DNA from: Fragum whitleyi
Taxonomy: Eukaryota > Mollusca > Bivalvia > Cardiida > Cardiidae
DNA length: 64,000 bases
NCBI GenBank assembly: GCA_948146395.1
Contig: OX411559.1
Span: 32,986,715 to 33,050,714, forward strand
Direction: 5' to 3'
In this document: positions 46,206-56,921 of the stretch, piece by piece
Numbering within the stretch: the first letter of the stretch is position 1
Layout: each line of letters begins with the position of its first letter
The notes under the pieces: model-generated
What the model was told of the DNA's origin: nothing
Databases searched by the model: none
What the model saw: the letters and a program-made list of their open reading frames with translations, nothing else
Made by a program: the position numbers and the translations under genes

Positions 46206-46620
46206 TAGAGTATAATCGTTTGTTTCAGTGTAAGATCGATTCATGTTCATTGAGTGAACAACAAAAGCTATATTTTTACGAGTGGTGGAGCCACGAGTGA
46301 AAATACAGCTTTTGTTGTTCACGAACTGAAATATTAATCGATCTTACTCGAATACAAACTATTATTCTATTTTGTAATTGCAAAATTGAGACAAAATGAG
46401 AAATTTCTTGGACATATTTTCGTAAAGCGCGTCTTTTTACACGTGATTGCTATGCAGCGGTCATTGTGACGTCATTTATTTCGTCCCGCAAAGATGACGT
46501 CAGATAGGATGAAATGCATAAAAGCAGGGTTTAAGTTTTTGATAATTTCACTGCTTTTGCGATGAGATTATCATGTGATAATCTACCATTATTTCTCGAT
46601 AAAAATCCGAAAAGCACCAA
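46206..46620 (+). mobile_element. Family F, copy 3 (best preserved)
   Basis: The hairpin arms gtttcagtgtaagatcgatt + attgagtgaacaacaaaagc and gcttttgttgttcacgaac + atcgatcttactcg pair over about 70 bp each. Downstream it has gtaaagcgcgtctttttaca, cgtgattgctatgcagcggt, two TGACGTCA palindromes (46467-46474, 46495-46502), gcataaaagcagggtttaag and tttctcgataaaaatccgaa. It gives the empty site for the insertion at 60767. Confidence 0.65.
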
Positions 46621-46624
46621 AGAA

Positions 46625-47540
46625 AAAAAATGTCTTCTTTAATTTTAGCCCTTGCTCTATTGAACGTCCTTATAGCGCCACCCGTTACAATGACGTTGCC
46701 CGGTTGCTATATAAATTTCGAAATCTCGTTCCATTTTTTCACATATTATCTCCTTATTTGCATTAAAGAAATTTAACAAAGTTTCCCAAGACTAGTTAGA
46801 CTTTATATGTCCTGTAGCCTAATTATTGGGTAAATTGATTTTGGTCAAACAAGTATTTGAATGAAAGGCCCTCTCAGAACTTTCCCTGCTTTGAAAACAT
46901 TGAACACTGACAATAATTTTCAAAAGCGCAAAAATGATTAAAGGGTGAGATATGTTTGAAATGTGATGAAAGAATTGTACTTTTTCTATATCAGTCTCTT
47001 GTATTTTTTTTTCCTTTTAGCCCAACATACTTTCTTTATTCTTTTTTTTTCTTTCTTTCTTTTTGGTTCCATATGTTTTTTACCATGACCTTTTCTTCCC
47101 TTTTTTTAACCAATTAAAAAATCGTCTAATCCAAATAATAGATCACATTTCGAATAAAGATCAACCAAAAACGAAAAGATTTAATGACAAAAAAAAAACA
47201 AAACAAAAAAAAAAAAAACACGCTTTTAATTAGTTCAGAAGATTATATTCCAAACTCTTTGATAGAAAATCTCTGTTGTCAAAAAACTGAAATATCGATC
47301 GTAAAGGTCATTATTTTTTTCTGTTTCTGGTTATCGGAAGAGCCGACCATATTTTTCTCAAAACAGGAATAAAATAAAATATCTTTCTGTCAATTTGTTT
47401 TTTTTTTTTTTTATTATTATTATTTCCTCCAATGTGCGCAGGATTTTAGGAATTCGGATTTCGCGAGTCTTGGATTCTAAGATAAGTAGCAAGGACTCTA
47501 AAACTACCTCGTAAGAGTCCTCTGGACCCTCTGGGAACCA
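46625..47540. other. Low-complexity T- and A-rich stretch
   Basis: Long T runs (47041-47066, 47396-47414) and A runs (47190-47218). No gene was seen. Confidence 0.45.
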
Positions 47541-47542
47541 AC

Positions 47543-47592
47543 TCCGGAAAAGAATTGAAGACTGTTTCAAACAGTCTTCAATTCTTTTCTGA
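47543..47592. repeat. Hairpin with about 20-bp arms
   Basis: ggaaaagaattgaagactgt and acagtcttcaattcttttct pair around ttcaa. The 70-codon minus-strand frame starts in it and is not taken as real. Confidence 0.75.
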
Positions 47593-47759
47593 AGTTGATC
47601 GCATGATGTACATAGGGCCTATCTTTCCAATATCTTGTGTAGTCTAACCCAAAGAAGATTTTAATATTTAGACTAAAAACGGGGATACCTAAAGAGAGAG
47701 AGAGAGTCTAGATCATACGTAAGTACTCCCAAACTTTTAGAACCCCTTGAGTCGGGTTT

Positions 47760-48400
47760 GTTGATGGGACCCCATTTTGTTGATGTCATGCTAAAACCTT
47801 GCGTGCGTGATATAAAACAAGATAAGTCTGTAAAATATTTATGCCCCAATCCTCAGTGCAGGTCAATGGCATATTTTTTGCCAATAAACAAAGGGCAATA
47901 ACTAACAAAATATGTTGAGTAGTGTTATGTTTCTTTTGTACGGTGTGATCTAACCACCTATGAATGTTCATGATTCTAGCTTGAATATTTTTTTTTAAAA
48001 TATAGATCTACTTCGGAGAAAAATCAAGTATTACATTTAACAAAGGGCAATAACCCATAAAATATTATGAGTAGAGTTATGGTTCTCATGCACCGCACTT
48101 ATCCTCAATAGGACCAATCCTCCCACGAAATTTCATGATCATGGCTATCATACTTAATAATATGCTCTGGACAAACTTTAAGTATGAAAATCATCAAAGG
48201 GCAATTATTAAAAAAAACTAAGCAAGGTAGAGTTACGGTTCCTATGCACTGCACTGCCCCTTGATGTGATCTTTCCACCTATGAAGTTTTATGAAAATAG
48301 CTACCATACTTTCTGAAATATGCTCCGGACAAACTTCAGAGGACAATAATTAAAATCAAAGCGCTAACAGCGCTGAAGGCCTGGTTTATGAAGAGGTAAT
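47760..48400 (-). repeat. Array-like repeat, family D
   Basis: Three diverged units share aaagggcaataact, agtagagttatggttct, a middle with cctatgaa + gttcatgattctagct, and atgctctggacaaactt. Period is about 160-190 bp. A related unit and a GACGG-rich end are at 50321-50560. It is probably the body of another tandem-repeat transposon; the termini are not resolved. Confidence 0.45.
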
Positions 48401-48981
48401 GAGACATTTGCAGGCATGCACTCCAATTTTTAAATCTTTTTAGCAAGGCTTTTTAGGCGAGGGAAACCAAGGGATCCATTTACCTATAGGGATCGTAAGT
48501 CACATTCCAAACTCACCTCAAAGAAAAAATGTCGAACGGTATGCTCACTATATAACGCTGAGTCCGCCAAAACCAACTAATTCCCAAGGTATAGTTTACT
48601 ACGCCCGATACCGCTTTGCAGACAGGCGCAACTCGCGTTTTTAGAATTTAGTTGAGTCGATTGTTTGCTACTAGTTAGTCAATTTTTCCATTCCATCATT
48701 CCGTATAACAGTCGAAGTAATGTTGTTTTTAGGGGCACAAATTTATCGGCTCTTTCTTTTACATTGTGTTGAATTCCATAAAAAAGTTGCATTTTACTGT
48801 GGGAACACAAGAAATTGATAGGGTCAATTTCTCCTTTTCCCACAATATGGTCCACCGTACACTCATACCCCATTATTTTTTTTAATTCTTCCCTAGATAT
48901 ATATCAAATTACACTCATGTCTATTTATTGTCTGCAACTTATTCCAAGTTGGCCCAGTCTACAATTTTATCGTCTGTTTTT
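48401..48981. other. Non-coding stretch
   Basis: The frames at 48679 (-) and 48815 (+) overlap on opposite strands and lack motifs. The second runs into the next transposon. Confidence 0.35.
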
Positions 48982-49741
48982 AGCTCACCTGAGGGTGAGC
49001 TATTGTTATCGTACAATGTCCGTCGTCAGTCGTCCGTCGTGCGTTGTCCACAATTTCTTTAAGCATCTTCTCCTCTTAAACCAGAGGGCCAATCTTGATG
49101 GCCTCTACCAAGTTTGTCGATATTAAGACCCTAGGGTCATATTTGGGCTTTGCCCGGGTGCATCCCCTTTAGCTCTTCTGAGCACGAAGGGTAAAAATTG
49201 AAAATCTTCAAATACTTCTTCTCTCAATCCAGAAGGCAGACATCTTTCATATTTTGTATGTAGCATCATTTAGTGGACCTCTACCAAGTTTGTTCATATC
49301 TAGACCCTAGGATCAAATTTGGGCACCACCCGGGCGCAACCCTTTTTACATAGCATCAAAGAGCGAGAATCTTATAAAAATCTTCTTTTCCGAAACCAGA
49401 GGGCAGACAGCTTTCATATTTGGAATGTAGCATCATCTATTGGGCCCCTGCCAAGATTGTTCATATCAAGACCCTTGGGTCATTTTTGGGCTCCATCCGG
49501 GCGCATCTCTTTTGGCTCATCTGAGCATGATGGGTGAAAATAGGACAACCTTCAACAATCTTCTTATTTACATAGAATCAAAGAGCGATAAGGCATGTCT
49601 TGTTCTTGGCTGAAAACATTCCATGGTATTGATCTTATATATAAATTATCTTCTTTTTGACATCTGCCTATTTAATTAATGTGATGTCCCAGGGGTCATA
49701 GAGACGCAGGTGAGCGATCTAGGACCATCGTGGTCCTCTTT
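48982..49741 (+). mobile_element. Helentron-like element, family B, short copy
   Basis: The 5' end agctcacctgagggtgagct leads into a CGTCCGTCGT run. About three units follow (cttctcctcttaaaccagag, tttgttcatatctagaccct, ttgttcatatcaagaccctt). The 3' end is caggtgagcgatct with the perfect hairpin aggaccatcgtggtcct (49721-49737), then a T run in place of CTTG. Confidence 0.65.
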
Positions 49742-49788
49742 TTTAGGGTATAAGGATGGGACAAGGCTTTCAAATTTTTCCTTTTTAG

Positions 49789-49922
49789 ATAAATCCATTA
49801 CAAGACAACAAATGTTTAGACAGGTCCATGTTGGAAAGGGTTGTGGATTACATACAGTATGTGGGAAATTAGCAAAATTTGTAGCAGAAAGGATAGATAA
49901 TATTAGGGAGAAAGGAGAATGT
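49789..49922 (+). CDS. Candidate internal exon, protein not recognised
   Basis: The exon is bounded by a pyrimidine-rich acceptor (caaatttttcctttttag, AG at 49787-49788) and a strong donor (gaatgt|gtaagtt, GT at 49923). It is 134 nt: two bases completing a split codon and 44 full codons, ending in phase 0. The peptide runs from KSITRQQMFRQ through VHVGKGCGLHTVCGKL to AKFVAERIDNIREKGEC. It has a plausible amphipathic helix (AKFVAERIDNI), three Cys and low-complexity-free composition, unlike the other short frames of the window. It starts 48 nt after the end of a transposon. I could not assign a family. It may be a live exon of a gene with long introns, or a relic. Confidence 0.5.
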
Positions 49923-49929
49923 GTAAGTT

Positions 49930-50320
49930 AGCAGCATTTTCTTTTTTTCCCTTTTGGCAAGGTCATCCGTCAAGATCAAATATAAAAGCTATGTTCCTTT
50001 AACACAGCAGTGATTTGGCAGTGATAAGTAAGAAAATATTTGGTAAACATGATCAGGACAAGGTGAATAATCAAGGTTATATTCCAGAAAATTGACTTCG
50101 TGTGTTGTTTTGTCCCTTCAGTTGCCTCGCCTTCAGTAATATCAGTACTTTGATTTTAGCACGGCGCAGTGATATGCAAGCACTGCGTTGAACACACAAA
50201 GCACTTTCTGTCGCTCAAAAGTTGATGACGTATACTAGACCTATTTTTTGCTCGCGAGTGAGCGCAAAAAAAGCTACGTACTACACACGTTGTGCGGTTT
50301 TTGAAACGATAATCCTTTTC
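49930..50320. other. Non-coding stretch with a hairpin
   Basis: ttttttgctcgcgagtgagc + gcaaaaaa at 50246-50273 folds into a 10-bp stem. No gene was seen. Confidence 0.4.
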
Positions 50321-50580
50321 CTAGGCAATTTCAAGGATACAGGGTTGTTTCCTATGGCCTGCTAACCCAGACCAAAAATAAACAAGGTAGAGTTCTATGC
50401 ACTGCACGTCCCCTTGGTGAAATCTGTACACCCATTGAGTTTCATGACTATAGCTATCAAACATTCTGCAATGTGCCCCGGACGAGATTGATCTACGAAC
50501 GGACGGAAGGACCGACGGACCGACAAGTGCAAAAAACATACCCCCTCTTCTTCGAAGCGGTGCATAATAATATCTCATGT
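50321..50580 (-). repeat. Family D repeat, terminal part
   Basis: It shares aaggtagagttctatgcact, gagtttcatgactatagct and atgtgccccggacgag with 48180-48330. It then has a GGACGG-rich run (cggacggaaggaccgacgga), followed by ttcttcgaagcggtgcataa. Frames on the minus strand read PSVRRS-type peptides that come from the run. Confidence 0.5.
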
Positions 50581-50646
50581 TGAAAAAACATCAACGACGG
50601 TCGATCTTAAACATCATAACTACTGCTTGTTTCAGCTGTTAAAGTT

Positions 50647-50902
50647 CAGGGTCCCGTTTTACTTAACATCTTACGATCATTTTTTGCGTAAGTCAAAAAA
50701 TAAAGTTGCTTCTTGAATAGTAACTTAATAAATAAATATGGAATTATGCCATGCGATATCTCATTGGAATCGTCTGCTAAAGACGATTCCAATGAGATAT
50801 TGCACGGCAGAATCTAACAATGAATGAAACCACCAGGTACGATTTTTGATTTGGACTTACGATCATATTTTTCGTAAGTAGTTTAGTAAAACGGGCCACT
50901 GG
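50647..50902. mobile_element. MITE M1, best-preserved copy
   Basis: Terminal repeats cagggtcccgttttactt and tagtaaaacgggccactgg, with cttacgatcat repeated inside each end. The central hairpin pairs atctcattggaatcgtctgc with acgattccaatgagat almost perfectly. It is about 256 bp and non-coding. Confidence 0.8.
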
Positions 50903-51007
50903 TTCCAATGTCGTGGATAATCTTATGAATCGTCTCGACTATACTATTTCAGTGAGTACCAACAATATACCTACAGTATTAGAGTTTTTGCTTCCAATTA
51001 TGCTTGA

Positions 51008-51282
51008 GCCGCCACCATAGCGCAGTTGGTAAGGCATAAGACTTCCAATCTGGAAGTCGTGGGTTCGATCCCCGATGGCGGCAACTATCCTTTCGGACGT
51101 TTGTGTCTCTCACCAACAGGTATATAACCGTAAGCCTATGTGAGATAGCAGTCGGGGGCTAGGAAAGGGTGTACTGGTAATACAGGTGAAAGAAATACCA
51201 GGAATCCATTGTTAGGTGCTCTGGCCGCCGTGATATAACTGCGAAAGTGTTGAAAGCGGCGTTAAACCCATTCAAACAAATC
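51008..51282 (+). mobile_element. SINE-A, full length
   Basis: The head has A box catagcgcagttggtaaggc, an anticodon-like arm gacttccaatctggaagtc and B box gggttcgatcccc. The acceptor ends gccgcca/tggcggc pair. The loop lacks the T before the anticodon that real tRNAs have. The body and the tail (gttgaaagcggcgttaaacc) are complete. Confidence 0.85.
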
Positions 51283-51355
51283 CAATTATGTTTGAGATAT
51301 TCGGACTTGGAATCCCAAATATCTGAAGCCTGAGTCCAATATTAAAAACATTTTT

Positions 51356-52287
51356 AGTTCCACTGGCCGAAGGCCAGAGAGCTTTTTTCATGGCGTTGTG
51401 TCCGTTGTGCGTCCGTGCGTGTGATGCGTGCGTAAACTTCCCTTTAAACATGCAATGGGCCAATTTTAACCCAACTTGACAGAAATGTTCCCTGGGCTAC
51501 TCTCTTCCAGAGTTGTTCAAGAAATTTCGATTGGCTCCCAAATATGGTAATGGCAGGGCGGGGCTTGATTTCACTTTACAATCTTCAAAAATCTTCTCCC
51601 AACCCATTGGACCGATGTCAATGAAACTTGGCATTACTTTTCCTTGTGTGATCCTTTACTAAGATTGTTCTCGAAATTTTGATAGACAACCCCCCCCCCC
51701 TCCAAATATGGACAAAGCAGGGCTGGACTTATTTTTACCTTAGAATATTTAAAAAATAAATCTCCTCCAAAACTATTGGGCCCATTTCAAGAAACTTGGC
51801 ATGTATCTTCCTTGGGGGATCCTTAACTGATATTGTTCCAGAAATTTTGATTGACCACCAACTTTGGGCGTGGCAGGTTTGTTCTCTTTAAAAAAATCTT
51901 CTTCTTCTAAACCGTTAATCCGATGTCATTGAATATTCCTTCGATGACAAAGTACCAAAGTTGTTCAAGAAATTTGTATTGCTCCAAAAATATGGATGTG
52001 GCAGGCCAAAGCTTATTTTCACCTTAAAATCATATCTTCTCCTTCATAACCATTTGAACAATTTGAACGAAACTTGGAATTAATGTTTTTATGAGGACCA
52101 TCTATCTTAGTTGTTCAAGCAATGATTATTGACTGCCAAATATGGGTTTGGTAGGACAAGGCTTTTTTTCATTTTAAGATGTCCTCCCAAACCACCTGCG
52201 GAAATTGATTTCTGTTTGGAATATCCCTTCTTTCAAATCTGGGGATGTTAAAGCCAGTGGAGCGAAGAGTCCCTATCTGGCCTCTTG
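51356..52287 (+). mobile_element. Helentron-like element, family A variant
   Basis: 5' end agttccactggccgaaggcc, then tgtccgttgtgcgtccgtgc. About five units follow, each with a ttctcc-type start and a tgttc(aa)gaaatttt middle. The 3' end is ccagtggagcg, a hairpin agagtcc/ggcctct, and CTTG at 52287. The internal units differ from those of 11874 and 18760, so the ends are shared but the array has been replaced or has diverged. It contains a run of ten C at 51691-51700. Confidence 0.65.
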
Positions 52288-52289
52288 TT

Positions 52290-52548
52290 GTCCTCAAATG
52301 AGAATTACGCAAACTTTGAATTGGTTTACGTGTTTTTCCTAAGCTTTAATAGTACAAAAAGTGGCACAAATAACATTGTACTAATAATAGCTTTCATTTG
52401 CATGAATTTATCAGAGTGTTACGACAGGATAGCTCTTTCGCTGAAATTCGAGTAAATCCTCAATTGAGTATGAGAATAGCTGTGTATTCTCGAGCCTGAA
52501 TAAAATTATCTGGCTGATTGATCTTTGTTGTTTTTTACCCTATTTGTA
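52290..52548. other. Non-coding stretch
   Basis: No gene or repeat was recognised. Confidence 0.35.
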
Positions 52549-54610
52549 TAACACAGGGTATAACGTGCCACGCTGACACCAGATGGTTCGTGGACACCTG
52601 ATCGATTTTTTCGATACGGAACTAACGGTGGTGCAAGTTTTTGACTGATTTGTAAACCTAAATAATCGTTTTCATTTCAAATTTTAGTATCGCTGTCGAG
52701 ATAAATGGTTCTTCTTTTAGGAAATAAACGTAGAGGGTAACATCTAAGCAAAATGAGCGAGTTCTAGCTCTAGGAGTGAGTGACTTTGCTTGATTTTTAG
52801 GTTTGTCACTAATTTTTTGTCAAACAACCTGACTATTCGTCATTTATTGCGTTTGAATAAGACCATTTATGTTTCTTCTACACGCATATTAAATTTCTCT
52901 GCGAAAGATCCCCATTAAGCGAAGATATATGTACTTTTATGGGTCTGGGTAGAGGAAAATATGATAACAATACACCCCCTGAATTTTTAGCGATGGGAAA
53001 TCGACACCAGAGTTTAAAGAAGTTGTGATAACTCGACACCTTCCTTTAAATCATCTATATTCCTCCCTAAACGCTCGTGTACTGACCGTATACGAAGTGG
53101 TTTCTGTACATTTCAGCTTAAAAAGGCTCGATAATTAATTTAGGAGCAAATTCAAACCAATCCCGTAATTTATAGCACTTATTTTCACCGTTCTTCCCAT
53201 GATACATTGAACTAAGGTGGCACACTCTTTTTCAATAATTGTATCATGAATGCGATCTATGAAATGTTCATAGGACGTTGAATCTCGTGAAATCATATTT
53301 CCTCTTCTTTACAAATATCGGGTATATCGTTTTCATGTGTCCTGTTACTGTTACGAGTATATTCCTTTGCGTCTGAACGAGGTAAAATGAAAGCGGTTGA
53401 CCTAAAGAGCATATTTTCAGCTTGTCTACGTGTTGACATGTTGACATGTTGGTCACTCCGACTGATAGATCACATTTCTTCAGAGGATAAAAAAGCGGCC
53501 TTGTGTTCAGGATACGAAAGCGCTGGCCGCGAACAGTTTTAATAGCGAGCAGTCTATCTTGAGCGAACCACACACGCTTTCCAAAAATGACCCGGTTCCT
53601 AGGCAACCAAAGTGACTCAGCTCAAAGCATCATCAAAGAAAACACTTTTAGATTTATAAAATGAAATAAAAAAAACCATTTGTTATTCATAGATTTAGCC
53701 CTCCAGATGGTAAATTATCCAAACAAAACGAAAATCGCGAGATTCACGAAAAAGATCGATAATGGTTAAGCTATCCGTTTGCTATGCTGATCACCTTGTG
53801 GCGCTGATAGCCGATTATTTCAAGCGCTCCAAGCAAGCATACCGTTCAGAATAGGAAAGCAAGAAAGTGCTCGTAAATGTTTGCAAGCGCTTTGCTTACC
53901 TGAACGCAGGGCTGATGTTAGCCGTAGTTTCGGAGTTTAATCGCTTTACGTCGGTTGGTTAACAATCAGATGACATTTTCGGTGTCTTAAAATGTATTTT
54001 TAGAGTCTGTCAGAAATAGAGAATGAAGCGAATTATTTTCCCATTTCTTATTTTATTTATTTCTTACACTCTGTACATAGAACATAAACCTATGTAGACA
54101 AAATTAAAGTAAATTTATTATTGTCTTCATTTTCTAGGTTTAATAACTCGTTTAATTCCTTCGTGCAAATGGTTATTCATAGAGCTATTATTAAATTCAA
54201 AATCCAAATAGGTTCTTCCAGGTTGAGGGGTAACAGGTTGTAGGGCAATACGTTGTAAGAGCCAGATGGAGAAGGTAGTGACATTTCGTGTTCATAGACA
54301 CTTATCAGCTTGATATTTTCTTTTATTTTTTCTTGGAATTTATTTATGAGCGAAAATGTTTTTGAACTGTAAATCATTTGACCCATATTTGGGCGAGACT
54401 ATATGTGTATTTTCAAAACTGAGCTCTGACGTAGTCGCCGAGTCCATAAAAAAAGGTTAAATCGGGTATAGTTAAAAAGCAAATGATAGGAACTTAACCT
54501 TGTCCCTTCACTGAAATCGTGAAAGTACATGTTTGGGTGAACTTAAAGTTTAAGGACAAGCAATAAAGTTGGTTTAAAAGGTAAATTTAAAACTTTCTTA
54601 ATACATTATT

Positions 54611-54967
54611 CAGGGGTGTGGAAATCCCATCCCCGACTTGTCCGACATGGGCTTTTGCTCTTGCGGGCAAGTACATATTTCTATGCCACTTGTCCACGGA
54701 CAAGTAAATACCAGGGCAACACTTGAAACAGTACAACAAAGATTTTTGAGGACAGTCACCCTTTCGTTTGTTTGAAAGGGGAGAAAACATTGTCTTTAAT
54801 GGAGAAAATGCTGGGTAACAGCATTTTCTTCATTTAGAACAATGTTTTTCTCAATATTTATCAATTCATTTTTGTGTGGGCAAGTTCATTTTGATCCTGG
54901 ACAAGTAGGAAATTGACTTTTACTTGTCCATGGACAAGTGGAAAAAAGACGTATTTCCACATCCCTG
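54611..54967. mobile_element. hAT-like MITE, copy 2, with target duplication
   Basis: The ends caggggtgtggaaat and atttccacatccctg are inverted. Direct repeats cattatt lie at 54604-54610 and 54968-54974. The interior matches the copy at 32305, including ccccgacttgtccgac, gggcaagtacat and the central hairpin gagaaaatgctg/cagcattttctt. The 67-codon minus-strand frame is part of it. Confidence 0.8.
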
Positions 54968-55349
54968 CATTATTTAAACATGGTTTATCTATTTCGAACC
55001 AATGGCACGAGAATCTAACAGTAAAAAGTCGATTTCATGGCTCAACGCACAAAATCTACCTATATCTAGGTTCGTGTTGAAAGAGCCGAGTTTTGGCGAA
55101 TGTCTTTGTAGGCCTCGCTTCGAAAAGATTAACGTCATTTTTGTAACGTCATTGTTTTAGAACGATGGGACTGTTTAGTTATTGTTTTTTCTGATTTTTC
55201 TTCTTAAGTCAGTGTAAATGTTTAGTAAAGTAATTCAAACAAACAAATAGGTCTTATATTGCTTAGTTAGTACGTATATGCTATATATGGGATTATCCGC
55301 GTGGATTGATTTTTCTTCTTTAATCAGTATGAAAACAGTTAATTACATC

Positions 55350-55580
55350 GTGAAATTGACATCCATCGCGAACAAAACACTTCGAAATCTCTCCCTCAGC
55401 GCTCCAATCATTCATTCCTAACACTCACTCACACCATCCAGAAACGCTCCAAAGAGATTAGATCAACAACTGTATTCAAAATTAATATAGCTAGACAAAA
55501 GCGCGATTTCACTAACATAATTGAAATTATAAGCGTCTGATTGGTGCTTGAAGATATAGAAAACCATGTAGTTTATTGGA
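55350..55580 (+). repeat. Family S fragment
   Basis: cagcgctccaatcattcatt, aacactcactcacaccatcc, agaaacgctcc and atcaacaactgtattcaaaa match 63590-63690. Confidence 0.5.
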
Positions 55581-55992
55581 GTAAAGACGGCATATTTCCC
55601 GTCAAATGTCACGTGTCCACCAAAGCTCGTTTCTAGTGTGTTAACAAGATTTCAGGTGTACTACCACTAGGTTTTTACGCCACAAATCAGTGCAATTACC
55701 AATTTGAATCCAGTTTGAAAGATAAAGTGGTATGAGAAATAATTTAATCGGGTAACATCATACCGTTGGTGGTATCCCATACCATGATATCATGCGCGAA
55801 AGAGACTATCCAAGCCAATCAATCCTAAAGTATTCACTTATCGTCTTATATTATTTAAAGAAACAAGATTAATCGTTAGTTTTATATTGAGAGATGGATA
55901 TACACAGATATTCGTCTCATTGTATGGCGTTGTTATCTTACTTCTTGGAATTCAAACAGCACGTTTATGACTTTCCATCTTCGTTTTCATGT

Positions 55993-56505
55993 GTTTGTTT
56001 GTTTGGGGTTTAACGCCGCTTTTAGAAATCTAGAAGTCATATTTCGGCAGCTGGAATTCCTTAATATCGACTCATGGTGTTTCCCACACCAGGAGGACGT
56101 TTCACTAAACAGCGTACGCAAGGATTTTTCGTAAATATTTGCCTATGCAACGAGAATTTGCGTACGCCCGTTTCATTAACCATCGAAAGTTTACGATTTT
56201 TCGTAAATCTTGCGTAAATGTACGCAAGCGCAAGCGAGAGGGCTTGCGTAAATCCGAAGAATTAGCGTGAAAAATGGTTTGCTACGAGATTATTTCAACT
56301 TATGAAAAGCGTACGCAATTGCCCGTTTACGCAAGTGTTAGTGAAACGGCGTACGCAAAAACGTACGTTAAGCGTAGATCGAGTACGTACATAAATATTT
56401 TGCGTACGCAAACTAAGGTTAGTGAAACGGGCCCCAGTACTATCACTTCATCCGTTCCTAGCCACCAGCTGCTATCCCACATAGTTCTTCGATAATAAAC
56501 CATCG
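55993..56505 (-). mobile_element. SINE-A, minus orientation, interrupted by a MITE
   Basis: The left part (ttggggtttaacgccgcttt to cccacaccag at 56092) is the SINE tail and 3' body in reverse. The right part (tactatcacttcatccgttc, ctagccaccagctgctatcc) is the middle of the body. The tRNA head is not found at the far right, so this copy is 5'-truncated. Confidence 0.75.
56093..56433. mobile_element. MITE family T inserted in the SINE
   Basis: The ends gaggacgtttcact and agtgaaacgggcc are inverted, and CCAG flanks both sides (56089-56092, 56434-56437). Joining the SINE across it restores the family text cacaccag-tactatcac. Inside are five copies of GCGTACGC and a second, inner pair of end-like sequences (cccgtttcattaac at 56167, gttagtgaaacgg at 56337). 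The 73- and 74-codon frames on opposite strands come from it. Confidence 0.75.
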
Positions 56506-56569
56506 TTTTGATCTGCTTCAATAAAAACAACTTTAGAGCAGGGTCACACAAGGTTCATTTCTGTCAAGC

Positions 56570-56865
56570 TACATTGAAATGCGGCCAACGATTTGGGAGG
56601 AGAAGAATTAAAAAGATTTTAAATAATAAATGCCCCGCACAGCCACACCCATATTTAGGGGTAAATAAAAATTTCTAGAACAAATTAAGAAGAGGGTCCG
56701 TTCAAGGAACATTCATGCAAAATTTCATTGAAATTTTGCCATTGGGTTGGGAGAACGGACTATTTTTAAAACATTTCATAGTGAAAACACTCCCTTATTA
56801 AGGATCAATCCAAATTTCTTGAACATTTTCAGGAGAAGGTCACCCAAGGAACTTTTCTGTTTTTT
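56570..56865 (-). repeat. Array fragment of a family A-type element
   Basis: On the minus strand it reads like the units at 51590-51900: tctcctcccaaatcgttggc, gttctagaaatttttattta and ccacacccatatttagg-type words in reverse. The termini are absent. Confidence 0.5.
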
Positions 56866-56872
56866 CTTCGAA

Positions 56873-56921
56873 AAAAATAAAAAAAAAAGAAAAAAAAAAG
56901 AAAAAAAAAAAAAAAAACAAC
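56873..56921 (+). repeat. Poly-A-rich run
   Basis: Nearly pure A with a few G between the array fragment and the right inverted arm. The Lys-rich 97-codon frame over it is an artefact of this run. Confidence 0.8.
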
